In this document: in pieces, positions 34,118 through 43,336 of the stretch
How the letters are laid out: every line of letters begins with the position of its first letter
Position numbering within the stretch: position 1 is the first letter of the stretch
Notes under the pieces: model-generated
Told to the model about the DNA's origin: nothing
The model's input: only the letters and a program-made list of their open reading frames with translations
Database searches by the model: none
Source: Lachnospiraceae bacterium
GTDB lineage: Bacteria; Bacillota; Clostridia; Lachnospirales; Lachnospiraceae
Assembly (NCBI GenBank): GCA_021199495.1
Contig: JAJQHY010000089.1
Location: forward strand, 1 to 64,000
DNA: 64,000 nucleotides
Direction of reading: 5' to 3'
Made by a program: the position numbers and the translations under genes

Positions 34118-36040
34118 ATGGCAAAAAAAGAAACCTACAGCGCTGAAAATATCACAGTCTTAGAGGGACTCGAGGCAGTCAGACGCCGTCCCGGCATGTA
34201 TATCGGATCCGTATCCGCCAAGGGCTTAAACCACCTGGTTCACGAAATCGTGGATAATTCCGTGGATGAGCACCTGGCGGGATACTGCAGCCATATTGAT
34301 GTCGTTCTGGAAAAGGACGGATCCTGTACCGTGACGGATGACGGCCGCGGCATTCCGGTCGGCATGCACGAAAAAGGCATGAGCGCGGAACGCCTGGTCT
34401 TCACGACGCTGCACGCCGGCGGCAAATTCGACAGCTCGGCTTACAAAACCAGCGGCGGACTGCACGGTGTGGGTTCTTCAGTTGTGAACGCTCTGTCCGA
34501 ACGGATGACGGTAACCATTAAGGTGGACGGCGGGATCTATCGGGATACCTATGAGCGAGGACTGCCGACCACGGAGTTAATCGACGGTCTGCTGCCGGTG
34601 CTGGGAAAAACGAAGGAAACCGGCACCAGCATCAATTTCCTGCCGGATGCGGAAATCTTTGATACCACACATTTCAAGGAGGACGAGATCAAAAGCAGGC
34701 TGCATGAGACTGCCTACTTAAATCCGGAGCTGACCATCACCTTTCAGGATCTGCGCGGGGAGGAGCCGCAGTCTGAAACCTTCCATGAACCGGACGGCAT
34801 TGTAGGCTTCATCAAGGATATGAATCAGACTTCTGAGGCGGTTCATGATGTCGTATATTACAAAGGTGAGAGCGAAGGAATCACCTGCGAAGTAGCTTTC
34901 CAGTATGTCAATGAATTCCATGAAAATGTTCTTGGCTTCTGTAATAATATCTACAACTCGGAAGGCGGCACGCATCTGACCGGCTTTAAGACCCAGTTTA
35001 CAACGATTATCAACAGCTACGCCAGACAGCTGAATATTTTAAAGGAAAAAGATGCCAATTTCACCGGCGCGGATGTCCGAAACGGTATGACCGCGGTGGT
35101 GTCTATCAAGCACCCGGATCCCCGTTTTGAGGGACAGACCAAGACCAAATTAGACAACCAGGACACAGCCAAAGCGGTGGCAAAGATTACGGGTGAGGAG
35201 CTTCCCCACTATTTTGACCGCAACCTGGAAACTCTCAAAAACGTCATTTCCTGTGCGGAGAAAGCGGCTAAAATCCGCAAAAGCGAGGAGCGCGCCAAAA
35301 CCAACCTTCTGACCAAGCAGAAGTTTTCCTTTGATTCCAACGGAAAGCTTGCTAACTGTGAGAGTAAGGACGCCTCCAAATGCGAGATTTTTATTGTCGA
35401 GGGCGATTCCGCAGGCGGCAGTGCTAAAATGGCCCGCAACCGGATGTATCAGGCCATTCTGCCCATCCGCGGTAAAATCCTGAATGTGGAGAAAGCCTCC
35501 ATTGATAAGGTTTTAGCGAACGCCGAGATCAAGACCATGATCAACGCGTTTGGCTGTGGCTTTTCAGAAGGCTATGGAAATGATTTTGATATTACGAAGC
35601 TGCGCTATGACAAAATCGTCATCATGACCGATGCCGATGTGGACGGTGCGCATATTGCGACTCTGCTGCTGACCCTGTTTTATCGTTTTATGCCGGAGTT
35701 AATCTACGAAGGACACGTTTATATCGCGACTCCGCCTCTGTATAAGGCGATTCCGGCCAAAGGCGAGGAAGAGTATCTCTACGATGACAAAGCCCTGGAA
35801 CGGTACCGCAAAAAGCACAAGGGGCCATTCACCCTGCAGCGATATAAAGGCTTAGGTGAAATGGATGCCAGCCAGCTGTGGGAGACAACACTTGACCCGG
35901 AGCGCCGCGTGATGAAAAAGGTGGAGATCGAGGACGGCCGCCGCGCCAGCCTGGTGACAGAGGTACTGATGGGCACGGATGTGCCGCCGCGCAAGGCGTT
36001 CATTTACGAACATGCGACAGACGCTGAGCTGGACGTCTGA
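34118..36040 (+). CDS. parE: DNA topoisomerase IV subunit B (type IIA, ParE)
   Basis: A 640-residue ATPase subunit of a type IIA topoisomerase. GHKL motifs are present: EIVDNSVDEHLAG, TDDGRGIP, and the lid segment TSGGLHGVGSSVVNALS. The TOPRIM domain has EGDSAGGSAKMARNRMYQAILP with its catalytic Glu, and DADVDGAHI for metal. GyrB and ParE are close, so the name rests on the partner gene: it is followed by an A subunit without the GyrA box, and the pair is far from dnaA/recF genes. The start ATG lies 11 bases after degV. A repeat-rich 209-base gap follows. Confidence 0.85.
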   Translation: MAKKETYSAENITVLEGLEAVRRRPGMYIGSVSAKGLNHLVHEIVDNSVDEHLAGYCSHIDVVLEKDGSCTVTDDGRGIPVGMHEKGMSAERLVFTTLHAGGKFDSSAYKTSGGLHGVGSSVVNALSERMTVTIKVDGGIYRDTYERGLPTTELIDGLLPVLGKTKETGTSINFLPDAEIFDTTHFKEDEIKSRLHETAYLNPELTITFQDLRGEEPQSETFHEPDGIVGFIKDMNQTSEAVHDVVYYKGESEGITCEVAFQYVNEFHENVLGFCNNIYNSEGGTHLTGFKTQFTTIINSYARQLNILKEKDANFTGADVRNGMTAVVSIKHPDPRFEGQTKTKLDNQDTAKAVAKITGEELPHYFDRNLETLKNVISCAEKAAKIRKSEERAKTNLLTKQKFSFDSNGKLANCESKDASKCEIFIVEGDSAGGSAKMARNRMYQAILPIRGKILNVEKASIDKVLANAEIKTMINAFGCGFSEGYGNDFDITKLRYDKIVIMTDADVDGAHIATLLLTLFYRFMPELIYEGHVYIATPPLYKAIPAKGEEEYLYDDKALERYRKKHKGPFTLQRYKGLGEMDASQLWETTLDPERRVMKKVEIEDGRRASLVTEVLMGTDVPPRKAFIYEHATDAELDV

Positions 36041-36057
36041 TGGTGCAGGAGATCGTA

Positions 36058-36101
36058 TCCGGAAAAGATAAGGCTGAGCTTTGCGACAGCGCGAAGCCGT
36101 T
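36058..36101 (+). repeat. 44-bp direct repeat, copy 1 (parE-parC gap)
   Basis: Begins TCCGGAAAAGATAAGGCTGA and ends GCGCGAAGCCGTT. Identical over 44 bases to 36158-36201, exactly 100 bases on. Each copy can form a hairpin (GGCT with AGCC outside; CTT-GCG with CGC-AAG inside). Confidence 0.85.
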
Positions 36102-36157
36102 TTTTACCGGACAGTGGCGCCGGAAATATAATAACAACTGAAAAACGGTCGATGCTT

Positions 36158-36201
36158 TCCGGAAAAGATAAGGCTGAGCTTTGCGACAGCGCGAAGCCGT
36201 T
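36158..36201 (+). repeat. 44-bp direct repeat, copy 2 (parE-parC gap)
   Basis: Second identical copy. Like the first it is followed by a T-rich stretch (TTCTTTTACC against TTTTTTACC), so each unit looks like a weak terminator or attenuator hairpin. No open frame or other feature was found in the gap 36041-36258. Confidence 0.85.
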
Positions 36202-36258
36202 CTTTTACCAAATATCATCACCGGAAAATGAGTCACCCTAACAGGAGACGTGAAACAC

Positions 36259-38496
36259 ATGGAAGAACGAATCCTCAAATCTGAATACTCCGAAGTGATG
36301 CAGAAATCCTTCATTGATTACGCGATGAGCGTCATCATCGCCCGCGCCCTGCCGGACGTGCGCGATGGTTTAAAACCCGTGCAGCGGCGTACCCTCTATG
36401 ACATGTATGAGCTTGGCATCCGCTATGATAAACCCTACCGCAAATGCGCCCGTATCGTAGGCGATACCATGGGTAAATACCACCCCCACGGCGACGGCTC
36501 CATCTATGAGGCGCTGGTTGTCATGGCGCAGGATTTCAAAAAGGGACTGCCGCTCGTGGACGGACACGGAAACTTTGGTACGATTGAAGGCGACGGCGCG
36601 GCTGCCATGCGTTACACAGAGGCCAGACTGGAGCGGATTGCCCAGGACGGTCTGCTGGCTGATCTGGATAAGGACGTGGTGGACTTCGTCCCAAACTTTG
36701 ATGAGACAGAGAAGGAGCCTTCCATTCTGCCGGCAAAGTTTCCCAACCTCTTAATCAACGGCTCCGAGGGTATTGCGGTCGGTATGTCTACCAGCGTTCC
36801 GCCTCACAATTTCGCGGAGGTCGCCGACGCGACGAAAGTGTACCTGAACAATCCTGATATTACCGTCAAAGAACTGATGCGCTACATCCCCGGTCCGGAT
36901 TTCCCGACAGGCGGCATTATCTGCAATCAGGACGACCTGCAGGAAATCTATGAAACCGGTACCGGCAAGATCAAAATCCGCGGCCGTGTCCAGGTGGAGA
37001 AGCAGAAAAACGGCCGTTTAAATATCGTTGTGACCGAGATTCCTTACACCATGATCGGCTCCGGGATCGCCAAGTTTTTGCAGGACGTCGCGGCCCTGGC
37101 AGAGAGCAGAAAGACAAATGAGATCGTCGATATCTCCAATCAGTCCTCCAAGGACGGAATCCGCATTGTCATCGAGGTCAGGAAGGACACTGACACCGAA
37201 AATTTCATCAATATGCTCTATAAAAAGACCCGGCTGGAGGACACCTTCGGAGTCAATATGCTGGCCATCAAGGACGGCCGGCCGGAGGTCTTAAGCTTAA
37301 AAGAGATCATTGCCGCCAACGTGGACTTCCAGTTCGAGTTTACCCGGCGCAAATATACCACACTCCTGAATAAGGAAATGGAGAAAAAGGAAGTTCAGGA
37401 GGGTCTGATCAAAGCCTGCAACGTGATCGATCTGATCATTGAGATTTTAAGAGGCTCCCGTGACCGCAATATGGCGAAAAACTGTCTGGTAAACGGAGAG
37501 ACCAAAGGCATTAAATTTAAAAACCGCGGCTCCGAAATCATGGCAAGCCAGCTGTGCTTTACGGAGCGGCAGGCAAATGCAATTCTGGAAATGCGGCTCT
37601 ATAAACTGATCGGTCTGGAGCTGGAGGCTCTGATTAAGGAGCATGAGGAAACCCTGACCAACATTTACCGTTACGAGGATATTCTGGCCAGACGCGACGC
37701 CATGGCGCAGGTGATCATCCAGGACATGGAAGGCTTTAAAAAGGATTACAAAAAGCCGCGGCGCACTACAATTGAAAACGCGAAGGAAGCTGTCTTTGTG
37801 GAGAAAAAGGCAGAGGAAATCGACTTATATGTCATGCTGGATCGCTTTGGATATATCCGGGCGGTTGACGAGGCTACCTATGAGCGCAATAAAGAAGCTG
37901 CAATTTCAGAAAACCGCTTCGTGTTCTCATGCAAGAATACCGGCAAGGTCTGTCTGTTTACGGATAAGGGACAGATGCATACGCTGAAAGCGTCAGACAT
38001 TCCCTTCGGGAAGTTCAGAGACAAAGCCCAGCCTGTCGATAATATCAGCGCCTACTCTTCGCAGAATGAGTCCATTGTTTTTGCGGCCAGCCAGACGGAT
38101 ATCAATCTGTACCGTCTCTGCTTTATTACCGCGCAGGGCATGGGTAAGATTGTGAACGGCGGCGAATTCGATGTGGCGCGTAAAACTGTGTCTGCCACGA
38201 AGCTGCAGGATAACGATACCGTCGTGAGTGTCGCGATTTACAAAGACCAGAAGCATATTGTCTTAAAATCAAAGGACGGCTGTTTCCTGCGTTTCTCCAT
38301 GGAAGAGATTCCGGAGAAGAAAAAAACGGCCGTCGGCGTGCGGGTTATGAAACTAAAGCCCGAGGATGTGCTGGACGAAGTCTGGTATTTGAAGTATAAT
38401 GACAATGTTTTGATAACCTATAAGGACAAGGAACTCGATCTTTCCAGAATAAAGCTGGGAAAGAGGGACGGCGGCGGCGTCAAAGTCCGCGTCTGA
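36259..38496 (+). CDS. parC: DNA topoisomerase IV subunit A (type IIA, ParC)
   Basis: The cleavage subunit, 745 residues. The winged-helix tower begins with the quinolone-determining region RKCARIVGDTMGKYHPHGDGSIYEA; the catalytic tyrosine is Tyr119 in AMRYTEARL. The C-terminal beta-pinwheel is short, and where DNA gyrase has the GyrA box (QRRGGKG) this protein has PFGKFRDKAQPV, so it should decatenate and not wrap DNA. The ATG at 36259 has AGGAG 11 bases before it; a GTG at 36250 is too close to that site. rsmD follows after 17 bases. Confidence 0.86.
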   Translation: MEERILKSEYSEVMQKSFIDYAMSVIIARALPDVRDGLKPVQRRTLYDMYELGIRYDKPYRKCARIVGDTMGKYHPHGDGSIYEALVVMAQDFKKGLPLVDGHGNFGTIEGDGAAAMRYTEARLERIAQDGLLADLDKDVVDFVPNFDETEKEPSILPAKFPNLLINGSEGIAVGMSTSVPPHNFAEVADATKVYLNNPDITVKELMRYIPGPDFPTGGIICNQDDLQEIYETGTGKIKIRGRVQVEKQKNGRLNIVVTEIPYTMIGSGIAKFLQDVAALAESRKTNEIVDISNQSSKDGIRIVIEVRKDTDTENFINMLYKKTRLEDTFGVNMLAIKDGRPEVLSLKEIIAANVDFQFEFTRRKYTTLLNKEMEKKEVQEGLIKACNVIDLIIEILRGSRDRNMAKNCLVNGETKGIKFKNRGSEIMASQLCFTERQANAILEMRLYKLIGLELEALIKEHEETLTNIYRYEDILARRDAMAQVIIQDMEGFKKDYKKPRRTTIENAKEAVFVEKKAEEIDLYVMLDRFGYIRAVDEATYERNKEAAISENRFVFSCKNTGKVCLFTDKGQMHTLKASDIPFGKFRDKAQPVDNISAYSSQNESIVFAASQTDINLYRLCFITAQGMGKIVNGGEFDVARKTVSATKLQDNDTVVSVAIYKDQKHIVLKSKDGCFLRFSMEEIPEKKKTAVGVRVMKLKPEDVLDEVWYLKYNDNVLITYKDKELDLSRIKLGKRDGGGVKVRV

Positions 38497-38513
38497 CCCT
38501 CGGAAAGGTTGCG

Positions 38514-39068
38514 ATGAGAGTAATTGCCGGAAAGGCAAAAAGCCTTCCCTTAAAAACCATACCGGGTTTGGAGACCAGGCCGACACAGGACAGAATCAAG
38601 GAGACCCTGTTCAATATTCTGATGCCGGATATCCCGGGCTGTGTGTTTGTGGATGTGTTCAGCGGCAGCGGCGGGATCGGGATTGAAGCCTTAAGCCGCG
38701 GCGCCAGCAAGGCGTACTTTATTGAGCAGTCTCCGAAAGCAATGGCCTGTATCGAAGAAAATCTTCGTTTTACAAAGCTCAAGGACCAGGCCGTCACCTT
38801 AAAGATGGACGCACTGGGTTCCCTGCACCATATATTTGAAAAGAAAGTCGATATTATTTTCATGGATCCGCCTTACGGACGTGGGCTGGAAAAGGAAATG
38901 CTGGTACAGCTTTATGGCCGTTCTTTCGTGACAGACAGCACGATCATGATTGTGGAGGCTGATCTTTATGAAGATTTCTCCTATGTGCCGGACCTGGGCT
39001 TTACCGTTTACCGGGAGAAAAAATATAAGACAAATAAGCATGTATTCATCAGGAGGGGCGAATCATGA
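38514..39068 (+). CDS. rsmD: 16S rRNA (guanine966-N2)-methyltransferase
   Basis: A 184-residue SAM-dependent methyltransferase acting on G966 of 16S rRNA. The N-terminus [36 protein letters not shown] is diagnostic; SAM binding is in [18 protein letters not shown] and the catalytic motif is DPPYG. AGGTTGCG before the ATG is a modest ribosome site. It overlaps coaD by four bases; rsmD-coaD is a classic bacterial pair. Confidence 0.95.
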   Translation: MRVIAGKAKSLPLKTIPGLETRPTQDRIKETLFNILMPDIPGCVFVDVFSGSGGIGIEALSRGASKAYFIEQSPKAMACIEENLRFTKLKDQAVTLKMDALGSLHHIFEKKVDIIFMDPPYGRGLEKEMLVQLYGRSFVTDSTIMIVEADLYEDFSYVPDLGFTVYREKKYKTNKHVFIRRGES

Positions 39069-39550
39069 AAAGGGCAGTATATCCCGGCAGTTTTGACCCG
39101 CTGACCTATGGTCATCTGGATGTCATCAGACGTGCCGCCGGAATTTTTGACGAATTAACGGTTGCAGTTTTGCATAATCCCGCAAAATCTCCATTGTTTT
39201 CCGTGGAAGAACGTGTTAAGATAATCGAAGATGTGACAAAGGATATTCCGAATGTGACAGTGGACTGGTTCACCGGTCTTTTAGTGGATTACGCGGCTTC
39301 CCATGATATATCCGTATCTGTCAGGGGGCTCAGAGCTGTCACGGATTTTGAATATGAACTGCAGGTTGCGCAGACCAACCGGCTTTTATCGCAGGGGAAG
39401 CTTGATACCTTTTTTCTGACCACCAGTCTGGAGTATGCGTATTTAAGCAGCTCCGTGGTAAAAGAAATCGCAGAGTTTCATGGAAATCTGGATCGCTGTG
39501 TGCCGCCAAGCGTAGAGCAGAAATTATATGAGAAATTTGGTCATACATAA
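39065..39550 (+). CDS. coaD: Phosphopantetheine adenylyltransferase
   Basis: Fourth step of coenzyme A synthesis: 4'-phosphopantetheine plus ATP to dephospho-CoA. The 161-residue protein has the nucleotidyltransferase motif [16 protein letters not shown] at its start (T/HxGH), [16 protein letters not shown], and the C-terminal [17 protein letters not shown] overlaps the end of rsmD, with a four-base gene overlap, so the two are translationally coupled. Confidence 0.97.
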   Translation: MKRAVYPGSFDPLTYGHLDVIRRAAGIFDELTVAVLHNPAKSPLFSVEERVKIIEDVTKDIPNVTVDWFTGLLVDYAASHDISVSVRGLRAVTDFEYELQVAQTNRLLSQGKLDTFFLTTSLEYAYLSSSVVKEIAEFHGNLDRCVPPSVEQKLYEKFGHT

Positions 39551-39571
39551 TATGGAAGGAGTAAAACCATC

Positions 39572-40189
39572 ATGGCATCAAGAATTGAACAATTGATCGA
39601 TGAAATTGAGAGCTACATCGACACCTGTAAGCCGCAGGCCTTTTCCAAAGACAATATCATTGTGGACCGGAATCACATTGAGGAGCTTCTGGACGAGCTG
39701 AAGAAAAAGACACCTGAAGATATCAAGCGTTATCAGCGTATTGTCGCGCAGAAAGACGCCATTTTGGAGGACGCGAGAGTCAGTGCGCAGTCCCTGATTG
39801 ACAAGACGACGGCCCAGACCAATGAGCTGATCAGCGAACATGAGATCATGCAGCAGGCTTACGCGAGAGCGCAGGAGGTTGAGATTATGGCGCGCCAGAA
39901 GGCGCAGGAGATTATTGACGCGGCTACGGAGGAGGCCAACAATATGCGGATGGCCACTGTCCAGTATACGGACGATCTGTTAGCCAATATAGAGAATCTT
40001 CTGAATCATTCCATTCAGACAACACAGAGCCAGTATGAGAATCTCAACAACAGCCTGAATCAGTACCTGAATATTGTGGTTGCAAACAGGGAAGAGCTGC
40101 GTCCGTCTGATGAGAGATTAGCTGAGGATGAGCCGGCCCGCACTTCCGTTGGCTCCACCACCGGAGAGATTCCGCTGGATTTACTATAA
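39572..40189 (+). CDS. Coiled-coil protein downstream of coaD
   Basis: A 205-residue acidic protein with a long central coiled coil (about residues 60-165, rich in Gln, Glu and Ala) and a disordered C-terminal tail. It resembles proteins annotated 'ATPase' or 'vacuolar H+-ATPase subunit H-like' that sit at this position in Clostridia, but those names come from coiled-coil similarity only. No enzyme motif is present. A DivIVA/GpsB-like structural role at the cell envelope is possible. AAGGAG precedes the ATG; a terminator follows. Confidence 0.8.
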   Translation: MASRIEQLIDEIESYIDTCKPQAFSKDNIIVDRNHIEELLDELKKKTPEDIKRYQRIVAQKDAILEDARVSAQSLIDKTTAQTNELISEHEIMQQAYARAQEVEIMARQKAQEIIDAATEEANNMRMATVQYTDDLLANIENLLNHSIQTTQSQYENLNNSLNQYLNIVVANREELRPSDERLAEDEPARTSVGSTTGEIPLDLL

Positions 40190-40212
40190 AGCTTATATGA
40201 GAGCTTCTAAGG

Positions 40213-40240
40213 AAGGCCGGTAGAAGTACCGGCTTTCTTA
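40213..40240 (+). terminator. Terminator after the coiled-coil gene
   Basis: Ten-base stem (40213-40222 with 40227-40236; core GCCGGTA), four-base loop GAAG, followed by CTTATT. Ends the parE-parC-rsmD-coaD transcript. Confidence 0.75.
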
Positions 40241-40261
40241 TTGTACACGGAGAAAACATTT

Positions 40262-40924
40262 ATGCTGCACCCGATTTTAAAAGATAAAAAGGCCTGTCTG
40301 TTCGATATGGACGGAACGCTCCTGGATTCCATGTATGTCTGGGAGACAGTGGACGAACATTTTTTCGGTCTCTTTGGCAGAGAGGTGCCGCCTGATCTTC
40401 AGCAGGAGATCGGCGGTATGAGCTTTACGGAGACTGCTGATTACATCAGAAAACAATATCAGATTGACATGAGCGGCGAAGAAATCCGGGATGTCTGGAA
40501 TCGTCTTGCTTCAGAAGAGTATGCGCAGCATGTCTGTTTCAAACCGGGCGCCCTGGCATTTTTACAGTACTTAAAAGAGCTTGGTTTGAAAACCGCAATC
40601 TGTACCAGTAATTCCAGAGAGCTTCTTGAGGCTGCGGATTCTCACCTGAACCTGTCCCGTTATATTGATGTTTTTGTTACGGCCTGTGAGGTAGAACGCG
40701 GCAAACCATTCCCGGACGTTTATCTGGCCGCCGCCCGCAAACTCAATGTGCTCCCCTGGGAATGTCTCTGCTTCGAGGATATTCTGCCGGGTGTCCAGGC
40801 AGGCCTTAACGCCGGCATGCAGGTTTGCGCAGTGGAGGATCAGCACGCGGCTTTGGACCGTTGTCAGATTCAGGAAGCGGCGCAGCTTTATATTTCGGAT
40901 TATCATACGCTTCTGGACGCATAG
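40262..40924 (+). CDS. HAD-family phosphatase (beta-phosphoglucomutase-like)
   Basis: A 220-residue HAD hydrolase of subfamily IA. Motif I is CLFDMDGTLLDSM with the nucleophile Asp, motif II is ICTSNSRE (Ser/Thr), and motifs III/IV are GKPFPDVY (Lys) and CFEDILPGVQAG (Asp pair). The cap domain is helical and resembles beta-phosphoglucomutase and 2-deoxyglucose-6-phosphatase. The physiological phosphate ester cannot be named. The ATG at 40262 (behind CGGAGAAAA) is preferred over a TTG at 40241. It begins a short operon with the next two genes. Confidence 0.88.
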   Translation: MLHPILKDKKACLFDMDGTLLDSMYVWETVDEHFFGLFGREVPPDLQQEIGGMSFTETADYIRKQYQIDMSGEEIRDVWNRLASEEYAQHVCFKPGALAFLQYLKELGLKTAICTSNSRELLEAADSHLNLSRYIDVFVTACEVERGKPFPDVYLAAARKLNVLPWECLCFEDILPGVQAGLNAGMQVCAVEDQHAALDRCQIQEAAQLYISDYHTLLDA

Positions 40925-40940
40925 AATAAGGGGAAACATC

Positions 40941-41525
40941 ATGCTTCGCAGATTTATCAGTACCGCTGAGGTAAAAAATACATATCGCTACCTTGATACG
41001 CAGAAAATATATGAAATCATCAAAACCGTGCTTCTTTTTGCCGTATCCATTTCCTTATTTATCGCCGGATATATTGCGACAGAAACACGGAATAATCTTC
41101 TCACAGTCGTTGCTGTTTTAGGCTGTCTGCCCGCCAGTAAAAGTCTGGTAAACGCGATTATGTTCTTAAGGTTTCACAGCGCGTCAGAGAACGTGCATCA
41201 GGCCGTTGCGCCGCTTGACGAGCGCACGGATACCCTGTATGATCTGGTTTTCACTACGCAGAAGGTGAACTATTGTGTCGCTCACGCCTGTCTGATCGGA
41301 CCGGAACTTGTTCTTTACACAGAAGACAAAAAACTGGACAAAAAAGGACTGGAAACGCATCTTTGTGATATGCTGAAAAAGGCGGGTGTGCAGAAAGTCA
41401 ACATCGGCATTTTTACGGAGCTGAAGCGATATACCGACCGTGTGAATACCCTTTTGAACACAGAGCACGGGGAATATCGCGACACCGCGCTTTTAATAGA
41501 GTCATTAAAGGAAATCTCATTGTAA
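40941..41525 (+). CDS. Hypothetical membrane protein
   Basis: A 194-residue protein that I do not recognise. Two hydrophobic helices near residues 26-50 and 52-72 are followed by a soluble C-terminal domain of about 120 residues. AGGGGAAAC lies before the ATG. Its stop codon shares one base with the start of the RluA-like gene (TAATG), so it is translationally coupled to it. No functional motif is visible. Confidence 0.75.
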   Translation: MLRRFISTAEVKNTYRYLDTQKIYEIIKTVLLFAVSISLFIAGYIATETRNNLLTVVAVLGCLPASKSLVNAIMFLRFHSASENVHQAVAPLDERTDTLYDLVFTTQKVNYCVAHACLIGPELVLYTEDKKLDKKGLETHLCDMLKKAGVQKVNIGIFTELKRYTDRVNTLLNTEHGEYRDTALLIESLKEISL

Positions 41526-42529
41526 TGCAGGAAATCATCGTCGCGCCCAATCAGGCCAATCAGCGTTTCGACAAGCTGTTAAAAAAGCTTTTGCCGCAGG
41601 CGGAGCGGGGCTTTTTATACAAAATGCTCCGCAAAAAGAATATAACCCTCAATGGGAAAAAAGCGCAGGGAAATGAGGTCCTGGCGCTGGGAGATCATAT
41701 TCAGTTCTTTTTTTCAGAAGAAACGTTCCGCAAATTCGGCGGGCAGGGTGCATACTGCACCGACAGCAGTCTGCGGCCCTATATGGAAGCATACGCAGCC
41801 TTAAAGGATATTTCCATTGTGTATGAGGACACGAATATTATCGTCTGTAACAAACCGGCCGGCGTCTTAAGTCAGAAAGCAGGGGAAGACGATAATTCGG
41901 TCAACGAATGGCTGATCGGATATCTGCTTCGTTCTGAGCAGATTGATGCGAAGATTCTTGCAAGCTTTAAACCTTCCGTCTGCAACCGTCTCGACCGCAA
42001 CACCTCCGGACTGATGCTTTTAGGAAAATCCTTAAGCGGCAGCCAGCACCTGAGCCAGTGGATTAAAAACCGGGATATCAGGAAATTTTATCGTCTTTTT
42101 GTGTCCGGAAAAGTGACAAAGCCCTTCCGGGTCAAAGGGTATCTGGTGAAGGAGGAGCGGACCAACCAGGTTCGGGTCAGCGACAGGCCTCTGCCGGGAA
42201 GCGACAGAATAGAAACCGCCTGCGAGCCCTTACAGATTTACGGAGACATCACTTATCTGGAAGTGGAGCTGATTACAGGGAAGCCGCATCAGATCCGCGC
42301 GCATCTGAGCAGTCTGGGGCATCCGCTGATCGGAGATTATAAATACGGCCGCCGGGAAATCAATGATACTTTCCGCAGGGCTTATGGCGTGGAAAGCCAG
42401 CTGCTGCACGCGTATCGCCTGGAATTTCCATTGATTGAGGAAGCAGAATATTCTGATGTAAGCCGGGCGGTTTTCTATGCACCGGAGCCGGAGATTTTCG
42501 ACACAATACGGAAAACATATAAAGTTTAG
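41525..42529 (+). CDS. RluA-family pseudouridine synthase
   Basis: A 334-residue rRNA (or tRNA) pseudouridine synthase. Residues 1-60 are an S4 RNA-binding domain (FDKLLKKLLPQAERGFLYKMLRKKNITLN). The catalytic domain carries NRLDRNTSGLML with the invariant Asp near residue 160, and the later GKPHQIRAHLSSLGHPLIGDYKYG signature. It is RluC/RluD-like in architecture; which uridine is modified is not predictable. Start overlaps the previous stop by one base. Confidence 0.92.
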   Translation: MQEIIVAPNQANQRFDKLLKKLLPQAERGFLYKMLRKKNITLNGKKAQGNEVLALGDHIQFFFSEETFRKFGGQGAYCTDSSLRPYMEAYAALKDISIVYEDTNIIVCNKPAGVLSQKAGEDDNSVNEWLIGYLLRSEQIDAKILASFKPSVCNRLDRNTSGLMLLGKSLSGSQHLSQWIKNRDIRKFYRLFVSGKVTKPFRVKGYLVKEERTNQVRVSDRPLPGSDRIETACEPLQIYGDITYLEVELITGKPHQIRAHLSSLGHPLIGDYKYGRREINDTFRRAYGVESQLLHAYRLEFPLIEEAEYSDVSRAVFYAPEPEIFDTIRKTYKV

Positions 42530-42613
42530 ACAGGCAGAATAAATCAGTGGAAGCATATATGTAAGCGTCCTGACGAAAGAAACGCAGCTTCTGACTGAAA
42601 CGGGAGGAAACAG

Positions 42614-43153
42614 GTGGCTACCTGGAATTCAAGAGGATTAAGAGGCTCAACTCTGGAAGAGCTGATCAATCGAACCAATGAAAAATATAATCAGGCGGGG
42701 CTTGCGCTGATCACCAAGGTGCCCACACCTATTACACCCATCGAGATCGATAAGGCGAGCCGTCATATTACGCTCGCTTATTTTGATCAGAAAAGTACGG
42801 TGGATTATATCGGCGCTGTGCAGGGAATCCCTGTCTGTTTTGATGCGAAAGAGTGCGCCCAGGATACTTTTGCGCTTGCCAACATTCACGAGCATCAGGT
42901 GAAATATATGGAAGCCTTTGAAAAACAGGGCGGTGTGGCCTTTTTTCTGATTTATTACACGCATAAGGATATTTTCTATTATCTTCCCTTTGAGATGCTT
43001 GCCCGGTTCTGGGAGAGGGCAAAGGAGGGCGGCCGCAAAAGCTTCCGCTATGAGGAACTGAATCCGGAATATGTACTGCCGCAGCATAAGGGAAACGGAA
43101 TTTTTGTGCCGTGGCTGGATATGCTGAAAAAAGACCTGGACGACAGAGGTTGA
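42614..43153 (+). CDS. recU: Holliday junction resolvase RecU
   Basis: A 179-residue RecU-family nuclease that cleaves four-way junctions in recombination and chromosome segregation. The N-terminus RGSTLEELINRTNEKYNQAGLALITKVPTPI, and STVDYIGAVQGIPVCFDAKECA (with the D...ExK-like metal residues of the PD-(D/E)XK fold), are clear. HQVKYMEAFEKQGGVAFFLI completes the fold. The start is GTG behind GGGAGGAAA. In Bacillus recU is beside pbp1; here it precedes the his operon, whose -35 box overlaps its stop codon. Confidence 0.9.
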   Translation: MATWNSRGLRGSTLEELINRTNEKYNQAGLALITKVPTPITPIEIDKASRHITLAYFDQKSTVDYIGAVQGIPVCFDAKECAQDTFALANIHEHQVKYMEAFEKQGGVAFFLIYYTHKDIFYYLPFEMLARFWERAKEGGRKSFRYEELNPEYVLPQHKGNGIFVPWLDMLKKDLDDRG

Positions 43154-43177
43154 CTTTTTGCGGAAATTGTGTATACT
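43150..43177 (+). promoter_or_regulatory. Promoter of the his operon
   Basis: TTGACT (43150-43155), 16-base spacer, TATACT (43172-43177); the -35 overlaps the recU stop codon. The leader to hisZ is about 155 bases and contains a second TATAAT (43283-43288) without a matching -35. No His T-box motif was seen in the leader. Confidence 0.65.
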
Positions 43178-43336
43178 ACTAAAGGTACGTTATCGTATTA
43201 CCGAATTAGCACTGTACCGTGATAAAGTGCCCGTTGTACCGGTCTTTTGCGGCACTGTATCGCATATGAGCGGCAGAATGGTTATAATGCATGATTTTTT
43301 CACGGTCCTGACGAATTCTGCCTGGAAAGGTTGCTT

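Noticed and set aside
43154..43336. Histidine T-box leader
   Set aside because: The conserved T-box sequence and a terminator-antiterminator pair are absent.
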